A stretch of DNA of 64,000 bases from Alteromonas sp. CI.11.F.A3. Lineage in GTDB: Bacteria > Pseudomonadota > Gammaproteobacteria > Enterobacterales > Alteromonadaceae. A program made the position numbers and the translations under genes. Positions 43,857 to 53,895 of the stretch are shown here, in pieces; position 1 is the first letter of the stretch, and each line of letters starts with the position of its first letter. The stretch lies in contig NZ_CP136708.1 in NCBI RefSeq assembly GCF_032925565.1, positions 3,534,001 through 3,598,000 on the forward strand. Direction: 5' to 3'. The notes below the pieces were generated by a model that saw nothing but the letters and a program-made list of their open reading frames with translations, did not search any database and was not told the DNA's origin.

Positions 43857-44852
43857 ATGCCAATGTTAGATATTAAAAATTTAACCTTAGAAATGGTGGC
43901 TGGCGACACAACGATTAAAGCCCTCGATAAAGTCAATTTAACCGTTAATACAGGTGAAATTCGAGCGCTTGTCGGCGAGTCTGGCTCCGGAAAAAGCCTA
44001 ATAGTGTCTGCCATATGTGGCGCCCTGCCCTCGCAGTGGAGAATGACTGCAGATCGCATGAGTTGGAAAGGCGAGAACTTACTGAGCATGTCAAAATATC
44101 AACGCCGAGAAGTAATGCGCCGAGATATTGCCGTTGTATTTCAAAACCCTCAAACTAGCTTAGACCCCTCTGCCACATTAGGTGAACAGCTAGTAGAAAG
44201 TATTCCTGATGAATTTGTAGAAGGTTACTGGTTTTGGCAGCGTGCTCAGCATAGAAAGCGTATTGCCATAAGTACAGTACACAAGGTAGGTATAAAACAA
44301 CACAAGCATTATTTAAATGCTTATCCTCACCAAATTCCAAGCGATATAGGCCAAAAGTTCATGATTGCCATGGCCTTGGTGTCTCAGCCAAAACTATTGA
44401 TTGCTGATGATCCCACACGAGGGATGGAGCCAACCACAAAAACGCAAATTCTTAAGTTATTTACGCGTTTAAACCAAACCCGTTCGTTAAGTATTTTATT
44501 CGTAAGCCATGACTTGTTAGCGATTGCCAGTATGTCGCACTCTATGACGGTGCTCTACGCGGGACAGACTGTAGAATCGGGTAAAATGAAACATATTAAG
44601 AAACGCCCGCTTCACCCTTACACTAAGGCGCTGCTAGATAGTGCGCCAAGCTTCAGGAAAGATTTGCCGCCCAAATCACAACTCCCTACGCTGGGAGGCT
44701 CTATTCCTACATTGCAGCATTTGCCAATTGGGTGCCGATTAGGTCCACGCTGCCCACGCGCTCAGCGTGCCTGTGTCTCTAGGCCTGCAGTGAGGCATAT
44801 TCACGACCATACCTATAACTGCCACTTCCCACTGCATATGGAGAAGTTATGA
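43857..44852 (+). CDS. sapD: SapD-like ABC transporter ATPase
   Basis: A 331-residue ATPase of the Opp/Dpp family. Walker A GESGSGKS is intact. The signature motif LSGGQ is degenerate (IPSDIGQ), and Walker B LLIADDPTRGM has Asp in place of the catalytic Glu. The C-terminal oligopeptide-type region with CRLGPRCPRAQRAC is present, as in oligopeptide-transporter ATPases with the cysteine-rich end. The degenerate site suggests that SapF supplies most hydrolysis. It is one base after sapC and overlaps sapF by four bases. Confidence 0.9.
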   Translation: MPMLDIKNLTLEMVAGDTTIKALDKVNLTVNTGEIRALVGESGSGKSLIVSAICGALPSQWRMTADRMSWKGENLLSMSKYQRREVMRRDIAVVFQNPQTSLDPSATLGEQLVESIPDEFVEGYWFWQRAQHRKRIAISTVHKVGIKQHKHYLNAYPHQIPSDIGQKFMIAMALVSQPKLLIADDPTRGMEPTTKTQILKLFTRLNQTRSLSILFVSHDLLAIASMSHSMTVLYAGQTVESGKMKHIKKRPLHPYTKALLDSAPSFRKDLPPKSQLPTLGGSIPTLQHLPIGCRLGPRCPRAQRACVSRPAVRHIHDHTYNCHFPLHMEKL

Positions 44853-45655
44853 CAGATATCATGCAGGTAGATGGATTAACGTTTAGACATAACGATAAGA
44901 AACGTTGGTTAAAGAAGCCGGAAATATTTGAACTAGGCCCTATCGACTTGACTGTGCAACGCGGCGAAACTATCGCAATTATTGGTGAAAACCGCGCGGG
45001 TAAATCATTGTTAGCAAAATTATTGGTAGGCGCTATTCCTGCTGATGAAGGGGTTATTGAACTAAATAACCACAAATATTTGGCGAAATATAACCAGCAC
45101 AACAATCAACAAAAACGTACTCATGATATTCGCATGATATTGCAACACAGCAGTGAATCAATGAACCCTTCTGTGCCTGTGGGTAAAGTACTCGACGAAC
45201 CCCTTCGCTTAAATACAGATTTAACGGAAGCGGAACGTAAATCTCTTATTGAAGAAATGCTGACAAAAGTGGGCTTGTTACGCGAGCATTATTATTTCTA
45301 TCGTCATATGTTATCTGATGGCCAACAGCAGCGTGTATCCCTCGCTCGCGCCATTATATTGAAACCGAAAGTACTTATTGCCGATGAGCCGTTTGCAGCC
45401 TTAGACCCGTCTATACGCTCTCAAACGGTAAATCTTATTTTGAAGCTACAACAAGAAATGGGGTTGGCGTTTATTTTCATTAGCCATAACTTGGGAATAG
45501 TTCGACATATCGCCGATCGGGTTATTGTGATGGAAAATGGCAATATTGTAGAAGAAGGGAAAACCGAAACAATTTTTCGTTGGCCGGAGCATACGATTAC
45601 TAAAAAGCTCATTTTGGCCTACCAGTCGTTAATTACGAGCAATACTATCAGTTAG
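44849..45655 (+). CDS. sapF: SapF-like ABC transporter ATPase
   Basis: A 268-residue ATPase that partners SapD. Its Walker A is GENRAGKS rather than GENGSGKS, but the lysine is kept; the signature LSDGQQQR and Walker B VLIADEPFAALD look functional. A typical H-loop IFISHNLGIVRH follows. It is the last gene of the pspF-sapABCDF unit and ends just before a tandem repeat and a terminator. Confidence 0.9.
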   Translation: MTDIMQVDGLTFRHNDKKRWLKKPEIFELGPIDLTVQRGETIAIIGENRAGKSLLAKLLVGAIPADEGVIELNNHKYLAKYNQHNNQQKRTHDIRMILQHSSESMNPSVPVGKVLDEPLRLNTDLTEAERKSLIEEMLTKVGLLREHYYFYRHMLSDGQQQRVSLARAIILKPKVLIADEPFAALDPSIRSQTVNLILKLQQEMGLAFIFISHNLGIVRHIADRVIVMENGNIVEEGKTETIFRWPEHTITKKLILAYQSLITSNTIS

Positions 45656-45663
45656 CTAAGATT

Positions 45664-45717
45664 AATTTAAAGATGCTTGGTAATTTAAAGGTGCTTGGTA
45701 ATTTAAAGGTGCTTGGT
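45664..45717. repeat. Three tandem copies of an 18-base unit after sapF
   Basis: The unit AATTTAAAGGTGCTTGGT occurs three times in a row, with one base different in the first copy. It lies 8 bases past the sapF stop. It is not a CRISPR (no spacers) and encodes nothing clear. Confidence 0.85.
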
Positions 45718-45822
45718 AATTGATTTGAAGCTACCCTTGAAACGATTTTGACGTTACCTTATGCAGCGATTCTGACGTCATTTTTTATAACGCTTTTTAC
45801 ATTGTGCTTTATGCAAAAACAA

Positions 45823-45853
45823 AAAATGCGGCCTAGTGAAGAGGCCGCATTTT
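45823..45853. terminator. Bidirectional terminator between sapF and oadB
   Basis: AAAATGCGGCC and GGCCGCATTTT are perfect 11-base arms with a 9-base loop and T-runs both ways. It separates the converging sap and oad transcripts. Confidence 0.9.
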
Positions 45854-45918
45854 GCTTTTTATATAAGCGAGTTTACTACTCCTCGCCCTGTCGCCAATTA
45901 AATAAATTGGCCAACGTA

Positions 45919-47049
45919 TTAGCCTACTAGCGCCAGCAAGATACCCGCGGCAACTGCTGATCCAAGTACTCCAGCTACATTCGGCCCCATGGCATGCATA
46001 AGTAGAAAGTTATGAGGGTTAGCTTCAAGTCCAACCTTATTCACAACCCTTGCAGCCATTGGTACTGCCGATACACCAGCGGCACCAATCAGTGGGTTTA
46101 TCTTTCCACCACTCATACGGCTCATTAACTTAGCCATTAACACGCCAGTTGCAGTACCAATAGCGAACGCTACTGCACCTAAACCAAGAATACCCAAGGT
46201 TTCAACGGTTAAGAATTTGTCTGCAGATAGCTTTGAACCTACTGCTAGCCCTAAGAAAATAGTAACAATGTTAATCAGCTCGTTTTGTGCTGTTTTGCTA
46301 AGCCTATCTACTACACCACACTCTTTCAGTAAGTTACCAAAGCAAAACATACCCACTAGAGGCGTTGCTGAAGGCAAAAACAAGATAGTTAGGAATAGTG
46401 TAGCCAGTGGAAAGATAATCTTCTCACGTTGCGATACAGGGCGTAATTGCGCCATTTCTATGGTGCGTTCTTCTTTGCTGGTTAACGCTTTCATAATTGG
46501 AGGCTGAATAATAGGTACCAGCGCCATGTATGAATAAGCTGCTACCGCAATTGCACCTAATAAATCGGGCGCTAATCGAGAGGCTAGAAAGATAGCCGTA
46601 GGGCCATCAGCACCACCAATAATAGCAATCGCGCTGGCATCTTTGAGAGTGAACTCAAAACCAGGGATCATGTTGAGTGCAATAGCACCGAACAAGGTCG
46701 CAAAAATACCAAACTGCGCTGCGGCTCCTAACAACAACATTCTAGGATTAGCAATTAGGGCACTGAAGTCCGTCATTGCGCCCACGCCCATAAAGATAAG
46801 CAGCGGAAAAACCCCAGTGTCTATACCGATAGCATAAATGTAATGGAGTAATCCTCCCGCTTCTGAAAATCCTGCTAATGGGATATTGGTTAACAATGCA
46901 CCAAACCCAATAGGGATTAACAACAGCGGTTCAAACTTTTTCACAATCGCTAAGAATAGCAACAGGAAACCTACTGCCATCATGATTAACTGGCCTGACT
47001 CAAAATGCGCCAGTGCAGTGCTGTCCCACAGCACCATCAACTTATCCAT
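45919..47049 (-). CDS. oadB: Oxaloacetate decarboxylase, beta subunit (sodium pump)
   Basis: A 376-residue inner-membrane protein of the OadB/MmdB/GcdB family. Key segments include [22 protein letters not shown], the cation-binding [15 protein letters not shown] with the essential Asp, and [15 protein letters not shown]. It couples decarboxylation of carboxybiotin to sodium export from the cell. It follows oadA by three bases. Such pumps suit a marine sodium-based membrane economy. Confidence 0.95.
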   Translation of the reverse strand: MDKLMVLWDSTALAHFESGQLIMMAVGFLLLFLAIVKKFEPLLLIPIGFGALLTNIPLAGFSEAGGLLHYIYAIGIDTGVFPLLIFMGVGAMTDFSALIANPRMLLLGAAAQFGIFATLFGAIALNMIPGFEFTLKDASAIAIIGGADGPTAIFLASRLAPDLLGAIAVAAYSYMALVPIIQPPIMKALTSKEERTIEMAQLRPVSQREKIIFPLATLFLTILFLPSATPLVGMFCFGNLLKECGVVDRLSKTAQNELINIVTIFLGLAVGSKLSADKFLTVETLGILGLGAVAFAIGTATGVLMAKLMSRMSGGKINPLIGAAGVSAVPMAARVVNKVGLEANPHNFLLMHAMGPNVAGVLGSAVAAGILLALVG

Positions 47050-47052
47050 GAA

Positions 47053-48855
47053 TTACCCCAGCGCAATAAGTGGTTGAGCACTGGCTACGGCATCGCCTTC
47101 ACCCACAAGTACTTCACTAACGGTACCGGAAACAGCAGAGCGAATTTCAGTTTCCATTTTCATGGCTTCTAAAATAATCACCACATCACCTTCATTCACT
47201 ACATCGCCAGCACGCACAAGTATTTTGAACACATTACCGGCTAACGGTGCGTTAATGCTTTGTGCACTTTCATTACTGGATGAGGATGCCGGCTGAGCCG
47301 CTGGCGCTGCTGTAGATGGCTGACTTGGGGTTATGCTAGATAACTCCCCTGATGCTGCTACTTCAACATGGTATACCTTGCCTTCAACTTTTACATCGTA
47401 TGCCGCTGGTGCGCCGGTAGCTGAAACAGGCGTAGCCGCTGGTGCACTTGATGCTACATCAGCTTCAGTGCCAGGCGCAGGTTCAAATGCGTCAGGGTTG
47501 CCCCGATTCTCAAGGAACTTCAGACCAATTTGTGGGAACAAAGCATAGGTAAGCACATCGTCAATCTTAGCATCTGATAGCGTAATACTTTTCTCTGATG
47601 CTAACTTAGTCAGCTCTGTTTCAAGGCTGTCTAGTTCAGGCGCAATATTATCTGCCGGACGACAGGTAATGGGTTGCCCACCATCTAGCACACGGTCTTG
47701 CAATTCTTTGTTCACTGGTGCAGCCGTAGCACCATATTCGCCCTTAAGGACACCCGCCGTTTCTTTGGTGATGCTCTTATAACGCTCACCAGTAAGTACG
47801 TTTAATACAGACTGCGTACCCACAATTTGTGACGTTGGAGTAACCAAAGGAATAAAGCCTAAATCTTCACGTACGCGAGGAATTTCTTTTAGTACTTCTT
47901 CAAACTTATCTTCAGCGCCTTGCTCTTTTAACTGGCTTTCCATGTTGGTCAACATGCCGCCAGGCACTTGAGCTAGTAAGATACGGGCATCAACCCCTTT
48001 CAAGCTACCTTCAAATTTACTGTATTTTTTGCGCACGCCGCGGAAGTAGCTAGCGATTTCTTCGAGATCCGGTAATGACATACCCGTATCTCGTTCTGTG
48101 CCCTCAACAATAGACACCATGGTTTCAGTTGCGGTGTGACCATACGTCATACTCATTGAAGAGATGGCTGTATCAAGCATGTCGATGCCAGCATCAATGG
48201 CTTTTTGGTAAGTTGCCGTGCTTAAGCCTGTAGTGGCATGACACTGCATAGCAATAGGCACATTGACGGTTTCTTTCAAACCCGTTATTAGGGCTTCACA
48301 GTCGTAAGGCTTTAACAGCCCCGCCATATCTTTTACGCAAATAGAGTGAACACCCATATCTTCAAGTTGCTTGGCCATATCTAGCCAAAGCTGAAGGTTG
48401 TGCACTGGGCTCACGGTGTAAGAGATTGTACCTTGCGCATGAGCACCGCTGTCGACGGTGGCTTTAATCGCCGTTTTCAGATTACGCATATCGTTCATGG
48501 CGTCGAAGATACGAAATACATCAACCCCATTTTCATGTGCACGCTCAACAAAGCGTGTCACTACATCATCAGCGTAATGGCGATAGCCTAATAAATTTTG
48601 ACCACGCAACAACATCTGTTGCTTCGTGTTTGGCATTGCCGCTTTAAGCTGGCGAATGCGATCCCAAGGATCTTCCCCTAAATAGCGAATACAGGAATCA
48701 AATGTCGCCCCGCCCCAAGATTCAACAGACCAAAAACCTGCTTTATCAAGTTTTTCGGCAATAGGCAGCATATCTTCTATACGCATACGCGTAGCAAGCA
48801 GCGATTGATGGGCATCACGCAAGACTAGCTCGGTTAAGGCCAGTGGCTTAGACAT
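47053..48855 (-). CDS. oadA: Oxaloacetate decarboxylase, alpha subunit
   Basis: A 600-residue soluble subunit with an N-terminal carboxyltransferase domain ([48 protein letters not shown]) and a C-terminal biotin domain whose EAMKMET motif holds the biotinylated K566. A Pro/Ala/Ser-rich flexible linker (about residues 465-530) joins them. It transfers the carboxyl group of oxaloacetate to biotin, giving pyruvate. It sits between oadG and oadB, the usual gamma-alpha-beta order. Confidence 0.96.
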   Translation of the reverse strand: MSKPLALTELVLRDAHQSLLATRMRIEDMLPIAEKLDKAGFWSVESWGGATFDSCIRYLGEDPWDRIRQLKAAMPNTKQQMLLRGQNLLGYRHYADDVVTRFVERAHENGVDVFRIFDAMNDMRNLKTAIKATVDSGAHAQGTISYTVSPVHNLQLWLDMAKQLEDMGVHSICVKDMAGLLKPYDCEALITGLKETVNVPIAMQCHATTGLSTATYQKAIDAGIDMLDTAISSMSMTYGHTATETMVSIVEGTERDTGMSLPDLEEIASYFRGVRKKYSKFEGSLKGVDARILLAQVPGGMLTNMESQLKEQGAEDKFEEVLKEIPRVREDLGFIPLVTPTSQIVGTQSVLNVLTGERYKSITKETAGVLKGEYGATAAPVNKELQDRVLDGGQPITCRPADNIAPELDSLETELTKLASEKSITLSDAKIDDVLTYALFPQIGLKFLENRGNPDAFEPAPGTEADVASSAPAATPVSATGAPAAYDVKVEGKVYHVEVAASGELSSITPSQPSTAAPAAQPASSSSNESAQSINAPLAGNVFKILVRAGDVVNEGDVVIILEAMKMETEIRSAVSGTVSEVLVGEGDAVASAQPLIALG

Positions 48856-48880
48856 GGTAACTCCTGAATGATTTGTTTAA

Positions 48881-49141
48881 TTAATTTTTATTGGTTTGAC
48901 GATGAGTATGAACAGCAGCGGTGATAGCAGCAACAACGTTACCATCGACACCAGCTTGAACCGCTTTTCTTCGGGGTGCAGCGTACTGCGGTGCGGCTTC
49001 GCCCGGAAATGCTTCACAAAACTTTGCAATTAGGTGAATTCCAACGATTAACAATGCTAAGAATGAAAAAACAAATACCATTCCTATTAGCATCAGTGAG
49101 CCGGCTTCAAGCAGCAAACTGCTAACTGATTCTGATCCCAT
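48881..49141 (-). CDS. oadG: Oxaloacetate decarboxylase, gamma subunit
   Basis: An 86-residue single-span membrane protein. The hydrophobic segment LMLIGMVFVFSFLALLIVGI is followed by a short hydrophilic tail ending AITAAVHTHRQTNKN. OadG anchors the complex and binds metal through its C-terminal residues. It is 25 bases upstream of oadA. A promoter for the operon should lie in the 400-base region before it. Confidence 0.88.
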   Translation of the reverse strand: MGSESVSSLLLEAGSLMLIGMVFVFSFLALLIVGIHLIAKFCEAFPGEAAPQYAAPRRKAVQAGVDGNVVAAITAAVHTHRQTNKN

Positions 49142-49515
49142 GGCGAACCCTCAAATATTTTGATGAGGAATAAGTATCACGCTCATTTATAAAACACAAC
49201 CAGAAAAGCGCCAGCAATGCATAAAACCAGCCATTTATGCGAAAACTATCAAAAATTCATGCTTTTTATGCATTATGTCTAAATATTTTTTCAAACTCTT
49301 CAGGAAAGGAAAAACGAAATACACTCATTGGAAGAGGTATAACGAGAAAACCCGATAAGAGAAGTGTAAGTGGGTATTTATATTAACAAGGTGGGAAAGT
49401 TAAGCAGCGAAAGCAGTTAACCAAAACGGTACTGCGCTGACCTTTCAAAGCCTAAAGCTTAACGAGTCAGGGCTTAAAAAGCTAATTATACAGAAAGAAA
49501 CTAAATGTCAGGCAT
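49142..49515. other. Intergenic region before oadG
   Basis: About 370 bases without a supported gene. It should hold the oad promoter on the minus strand. No clear operator, repeat or RNA is seen. The tRNA operon terminator follows at its end. Confidence 0.4.
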
Positions 49516-49545
49516 AAAAAAACCCACCAGATGGTGGGTTTTCTT
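49516..49545 (-). terminator. Terminator of the tRNA operon
   Basis: AAAACCCACC-AGAT-GGTGGGTTTT is a strong stem; read on the minus strand a T-run follows. It ends the Ser-Arg-Arg tRNA transcript. Confidence 0.88.
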
Positions 49546-49548
49546 ATA

Positions 49549-49625
49549 TGGCGCGTGTGGAAGGATTCGAACCTCCGACCGCCTGGTTCGTAGCCAGGTA
49601 CTCTATCCAGCTGAGCTACACACGC
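49549..49625 (-). tRNA. tRNA-Arg (anticodon ACG), copy 2
   Basis: A 77-base cloverleaf on the minus strand: acceptor GCGTGTG/CACACGC, D arm AGCTCAGCTGGATAGAG, anticodon loop CTACGAA (ACG, read as ICG), T arm GGTTCGAAT, encoded CCA. It is nearly identical to the tRNA at 49680, so the pair is a recent duplication or kept by gene conversion. Confidence 0.95.
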
Positions 49626-49679
49626 GTAAACTTTTTTACTTTAAGGTGTTATCCCCAAAGGTGACGCATTTAAAAGAAG

Positions 49680-49756
49680 TGGCGCGTGTGGAAGGATTCG
49701 AACCTCCGACCGCCTGGTTCGTAGCCAGGTACTCTATCCAGCTGAGCTACACACGC
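49680..49756 (-). tRNA. tRNA-Arg (anticodon ACG), copy 1
   Basis: Same 77-base sequence and fold as the tRNA at 49549, with anticodon ACG and encoded CCA. It is transcribed after tRNA-Ser. Confidence 0.95.
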
Positions 49757-49795
49757 GCAATAAAACTTTTGTTGACCGTCACACCATCAACGAAC

Positions 49796-49888
<93 letters not shown>

Positions 49889-50137
49889 TTAAGTGGTGCC
49901 GCATTTTACGGATTCACTGGCCGGAGTCAAACCTTTTTTAGATAAAAATGTTTACTCGCTGTCATTTTGTACGATTCGTACAAAAAACCTGTGTTTTGGT
50001 TAGGTTATAATCAAATTTTAGCGGGTTAATTTAAGATTGCACGCAGTAATGCGAAATGAACTTTTTTAAGAAATATCGAAAAATATCGAAAAACATCTAA
50101 ATTTTTTTGAAATTAATTTTAAAAAAGGCCCAAAAAC

Positions 50138-50168
50138 AAAAAAGGCCAGCATGAGCTGACCGATTTTT
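50138..50168 (-). terminator. Probable terminator of csrA
   Basis: On the minus strand GGTCAGC-TCAT-GCTGGCC is followed by six T. One mismatched pair in the stem. It lies about 20 bases past the csrA stop. Confidence 0.7.
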
Positions 50169-50182
50169 GTGCAGAAATTTGA

Positions 50183-50374
50183 TTACTCAGCCGTTCCAGG
50201 TTGTCCACCTTTCTCAGCTTGAATTCTCATATAAATCTCTTCACGGTGCACAGAAACTTCTTTCGGTGCATTCACACCAATTCGGACCTGATTCCCTTTA
50301 ACACCTAGAACAGTGACAGTTACATCATCACCAACCATAAGTGTTTCACCAACTCGACGAGTCAAAATAAGCAT
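50183..50374 (-). CDS. csrA: Carbon storage regulator CsrA
   Basis: A 63-residue RNA-binding protein with the CsrA sequence [20 protein letters not shown] and the RNA-contact segment [15 protein letters not shown]. It binds GGA motifs in mRNA leaders and controls translation and stability of central metabolism and motility genes. Located between alaS and tRNA-Ser, the conserved gammaproteobacterial position. Its N-terminal Leu4/Arg6 and Arg44 residues that touch RNA are kept. Confidence 0.97.
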   Translation of the reverse strand: MLILTRRVGETLMVGDDVTVTVLGVKGNQVRIGVNAPKEVSVHREEIYMRIQAEKGGQPGTAE

Positions 50375-50507
50375 TCGCTTGCTCCTGTTCCTTAATACTG
50401 AACATATCCTTAATTACTCCGCCACTCATCGGCACGACCCGACAGTAGCAACAGTGATTCCATGTTTCTGTGTCACTTCAAAAACTCACTGCAAGTTTCA
50501 GATTTGA

Positions 50508-53105
50508 TTATAGCTTATCTTCTAACCAAGCGTTAACTGAATCTAACGCTGTGCCTAGACACTCTGGCTTATCGCCACCCGCTTGAGCCATATCAGGGCG
50601 ACCTCCTCCCTTTCCGCCAACTTGCGCAGCGATAAAGTTAACCAGTTCTCCTGCTTTCACTTTACCGGTAAGGTTTTTCGTCACCCCAGTGATAAGATTC
50701 ACCTTATCTTCACTTGCCACACCTAGTACTACGATGCCTTCGCCAATTCGGTTTTTAATATCATCCATCATTGAACGCAGTGATTTCGCTTCAACACCTT
50801 CTAACTTAGCTATAAGTACTTTTACACCATTTATTTCAATAGCGTTACTAAGCATATCAGCACCTTGCTGACTCGCCAGTTTTTGTGTCGCAGAAGTGAG
50901 TGATTTTTCTAGTTCTTTAGTATGAGTCTGTACCGCAGCCACACGTTCAACCAAGTTTTGCGTGTCAGTTTTTAACAAACTAGACAGCTCTGTCAGCGTG
51001 GCTTGCTGGTCTTGAACATAATATAGCGCCTGCTCACCGGTAATCGCTTCAATACGGCGTACACCTGATGCTATGCCCGCTTCGCTGGTAATTTTAAACA
51101 AACCAATATCGCCAGTACGGTTAACATGGGTTCCACCACATAGCTCTACAGAGAAAGGCCCCATAGTCACTACACGTACTTTCTCATCGTACTTTTCACC
51201 GAATAACGCCATTGCGCCTGATGCTTTGGCTTCATCTAAGTCCATCAGTTGGGTTTTTAACTCATGGTTAGCTCGAATTTCTTCGTTAACTCTACGCTCA
51301 ACCTGAATAAGCTGCGCGGGTGTTACTGCTTCAAAGTGAGAGAAGTCAAAACGCATACGCTGCGCTTCTACTAACGACCCTTTTTGCGTGACATGATCAC
51401 CTAAGGTTTCGCGAAGTGCAGCGTGAAGTAAATGAGTCGCACTATGGTTTTTCTTCACAGCATCACGGTTTGAATTATCGATAGCAGATGTAACTCGATC
51501 ACCTTTTGTGATGGTGCCTTTTACTTTTCCTTTGTGAGCGAAAGCATTACCCATTTTTTGAGTATCGGTAACGATAAACTCACCATTCGCAACACGAAGT
51601 ACCCCTTTGTCACCCGACTGACCACCGCTTTCAGCGTAGAAAGGCGTTTGGTCTAATACCACTACCCCTTCTTGTCCGTCTTCTAAACGCTCACAAAAGG
51701 CGTTATCTGCAATAAGCTCTACAATGTTTGCTTCGCCTTCTACATCGCTGTATCCCGTGAAAGATGTCGTATGGTCAACCGCAAGCGTGTTGTTGTAGTC
51801 AGCACCAAAGTTACTGGCTTGTTGCGCACGAGCACGCTGTGCCTGCATAGCACTTTCAAACCCTTCCACATCGATTTTAAGGTCGTGTTCACGGGCAACA
51901 TCGTTGGTGAGGTCGGTAGGGAAACCGTAAGTGTCATAAAGCTTAAACACCACGTCACCTGGAATAGTGTCACCTTCAAGAGTTTCTAGCGTGTCGTTTA
52001 GCATTGCCATACCACGGGCTAGAGTTTTGCTAAACTGCTCTTCTTCTACTCGTAGTACTTTTTCAACTACCGGTAGTTGGTCTACAAGCTCTGGATAAGC
52101 TTCGCCCATTTCTTTGCTAAGTGCTGAAGCCAGTTTGTAGAAGAAAATATCGCTGGCACCTAACTGGTAACCATGACGTACAGCACGGCGAATAATACGA
52201 CGAAGTACATAGCCTCTGCCTTCGTTAGATGGCATCACACCATCACAAATTAAGAAGCTACAAGAACGAATGTGGTCAGCAATAACACGTAAAGATTTAT
52301 TCTCTAAATCTTCAGTGCCTACAATTGTCGCCGCCGCTTGAATAAGGTTTTGGAACAAATCAATTTCGTAGTTGCTGTGCACGTTTTGCAAGATAGCTGA
52401 AATACGCTCAAGCCCCATACCGGTATCGATAGAAGGCTTAGGCAATGGCTCCATCGTGCCATCAGCTTGCTTGTTGTACTGCATGAATACCAGGTTCCAG
52501 ATTTCGATGAAACGATCACCGTCTTCTTCTGGTGTTCCTGGAGGTCCGCCCCAAATATGGGCACCGTGGTCGTAGAATATTTCTGAACACGGACCACATG
52601 GCCCTGTATCACCCATAGACCAGAAATTATCTGATGTACTGATGCGGATAATCTTCTCTTTGGGTACACCAATATGGTTTTCCCAAATATCAAAGGCTTC
52701 ATCGTCTTCCGAATATACGGTAACCAGGAGTTTTTCTTTTGGTAGGCCAATTTCTGATGTTAAGAAATTCCACGCAAACTCAATGGCTTCTTTTTTAAAG
52801 TAATCACCAAAGCTGAAGTTACCTAGCATTTCAAAGAAAGTATGGTGACGGGCAGTATAACCAACGTTTTCTAAATCGTTATGCTTACCACCAGCACGAA
52901 CACAGCGCTGAGAAGAAACCGCACGGGTGTAGCTGCGTTTTTCCGCACCTAAAAACGTATCTTTAAACTGGTTCATTCCCGCGTTAGTAAAAAGAAGGGT
53001 TGGATCATCTGCTGGTACGAGAGACGAGCTAGCCACAGGCTGGTGACCATGACTCTTGAAATAATCTTTAAACTTTTGGCGTAAGTCAGCAGTTGATAAT
53101 GTCAT
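50508..53105 (-). CDS. alaS: Alanyl-tRNA synthetase
   Basis: An 865-residue class II synthetase. The N-terminal catalytic domain has [15 protein letters not shown] and the [16 protein letters not shown] segment; the editing domain has [13 protein letters not shown] and the Cys/His zinc-type site [16 protein letters not shown]; the C-terminal part ends with [15 protein letters not shown]. It charges tRNA-Ala and edits misacylated Ser and Gly. Complete, of the normal length. It is upstream of csrA and downstream of recX on the same strand. Confidence 0.98.
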   Translation of the reverse strand: MTLSTADLRQKFKDYFKSHGHQPVASSSLVPADDPTLLFTNAGMNQFKDTFLGAEKRSYTRAVSSQRCVRAGGKHNDLENVGYTARHHTFFEMLGNFSFGDYFKKEAIEFAWNFLTSEIGLPKEKLLVTVYSEDDEAFDIWENHIGVPKEKIIRISTSDNFWSMGDTGPCGPCSEIFYDHGAHIWGGPPGTPEEDGDRFIEIWNLVFMQYNKQADGTMEPLPKPSIDTGMGLERISAILQNVHSNYEIDLFQNLIQAAATIVGTEDLENKSLRVIADHIRSCSFLICDGVMPSNEGRGYVLRRIIRRAVRHGYQLGASDIFFYKLASALSKEMGEAYPELVDQLPVVEKVLRVEEEQFSKTLARGMAMLNDTLETLEGDTIPGDVVFKLYDTYGFPTDLTNDVAREHDLKIDVEGFESAMQAQRARAQQASNFGADYNNTLAVDHTTSFTGYSDVEGEANIVELIADNAFCERLEDGQEGVVVLDQTPFYAESGGQSGDKGVLRVANGEFIVTDTQKMGNAFAHKGKVKGTITKGDRVTSAIDNSNRDAVKKNHSATHLLHAALRETLGDHVTQKGSLVEAQRMRFDFSHFEAVTPAQLIQVERRVNEEIRANHELKTQLMDLDEAKASGAMALFGEKYDEKVRVVTMGPFSVELCGGTHVNRTGDIGLFKITSEAGIASGVRRIEAITGEQALYYVQDQQATLTELSSLLKTDTQNLVERVAAVQTHTKELEKSLTSATQKLASQQGADMLSNAIEINGVKVLIAKLEGVEAKSLRSMMDDIKNRIGEGIVVLGVASEDKVNLITGVTKNLTGKVKAGELVNFIAAQVGGKGGGRPDMAQAGGDKPECLGTALDSVNAWLEDKL

Positions 53106-53307
53106 TGAAAACCTAACTTCCTTAATACATTGAATGAGAATGTGCGAGATTGATGCTACTGGCCGATTAATCGTTAGATTAACTTTTCTAAGATTAACCT
53201 ACTAATAACCGCCTAGTTGTTTATGCATTTCATACCCTCGCACGGATGTGCGCAACAATACCATGGTTAGCGCTTTTTTGTTAAGCCCATAGCCTGCTCT
53301 AGCATTA

Positions 53308-53341
53308 TAAATAAGCCCTTTTATACCCGTTATAAAGGGCA
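53308..53341 (-). terminator. Terminator downstream of recX
   Basis: On the minus strand GCCCTTTATA-ACGGG-TATAAAAGGGC forms a stem, with a T-rich tail after. It is just past the recX stop. Confidence 0.7.
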
Positions 53342-53362
53342 TAAATGAATTTTATGCGATTT

Positions 53363-53812
53363 TTATTCACCCTTAACGGCAAATTCGATGTGTTCGCTAT
53401 AGAAACCACGGTATTGAAGAAACTGCTTTTGCTTCATCAGCAGCTTGAAATCGGTTTCTTGAAACGGGCCGAACTTTTTATCTTTAACCCATTTCGCTTT
53501 TTCGAACCAATCAGGTTCTATTTCATCAAGGGCACGTTCAGCCGCAATTTCATCAACACCGTATTGCTGTAAATCAAGTTTGATTTTTCTAGGGCCAGAG
53601 CCCTTCATATACAAAGCGCGGGCACGACTTTCAGCAAAGCGTTCATCACTTTGAATATCAGCTTCTCGAAAGGCTTCCAGCACGGGCATAAAAGCCTCAC
53701 TTTCAATGCCTTTTTGGGAAAGCTTGCGGCAAACTTCTGAAAAGCTATGCTCTCGTCGTGCAAGCATGCGGGTAATCGCGTCGGTAATGAATTTTCTGTC
53801 AAATTCTGACAT
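53363..53812 (-). CDS. recX: Regulatory protein RecX
   Basis: A 149-residue helical protein of the RecX family that modulates RecA filament activity. Visible repeats are the three-helix segments ITRMLARREHSFSEVCRKL, SDERFAESRARALYMKGSG and KQKQFLQYRGFYSEHIEFAV, and the motif GPRKIKLDLQQYGVDEIAAERAL. Length is normal. It is upstream of alaS and csrA as in E. coli, but recA is not adjacent: the gene before it points the other way. Confidence 0.92.
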   Translation of the reverse strand: MSEFDRKFITDAITRMLARREHSFSEVCRKLSQKGIESEAFMPVLEAFREADIQSDERFAESRARALYMKGSGPRKIKLDLQQYGVDEIAAERALDEIEPDWFEKAKWVKDKKFGPFQETDFKLLMKQKQFLQYRGFYSEHIEFAVKGE

Positions 53813-53895
53813 TTTATTAATCGAAACCTTCTTAAAATACTTTTCAATCTCGTTATATTACTATTAATGGTAATCTTTAGCGTCGTTGAACGAAA

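Noticed and set aside
45664..45717. CRISPR array
   Set aside because: Three direct repeats with no spacers and no cas genes nearby.
45748..45930. 60-codon frame between sapF and oadB
   Set aside because: It reads through the terminator at 45823-45853 and resembles no protein.
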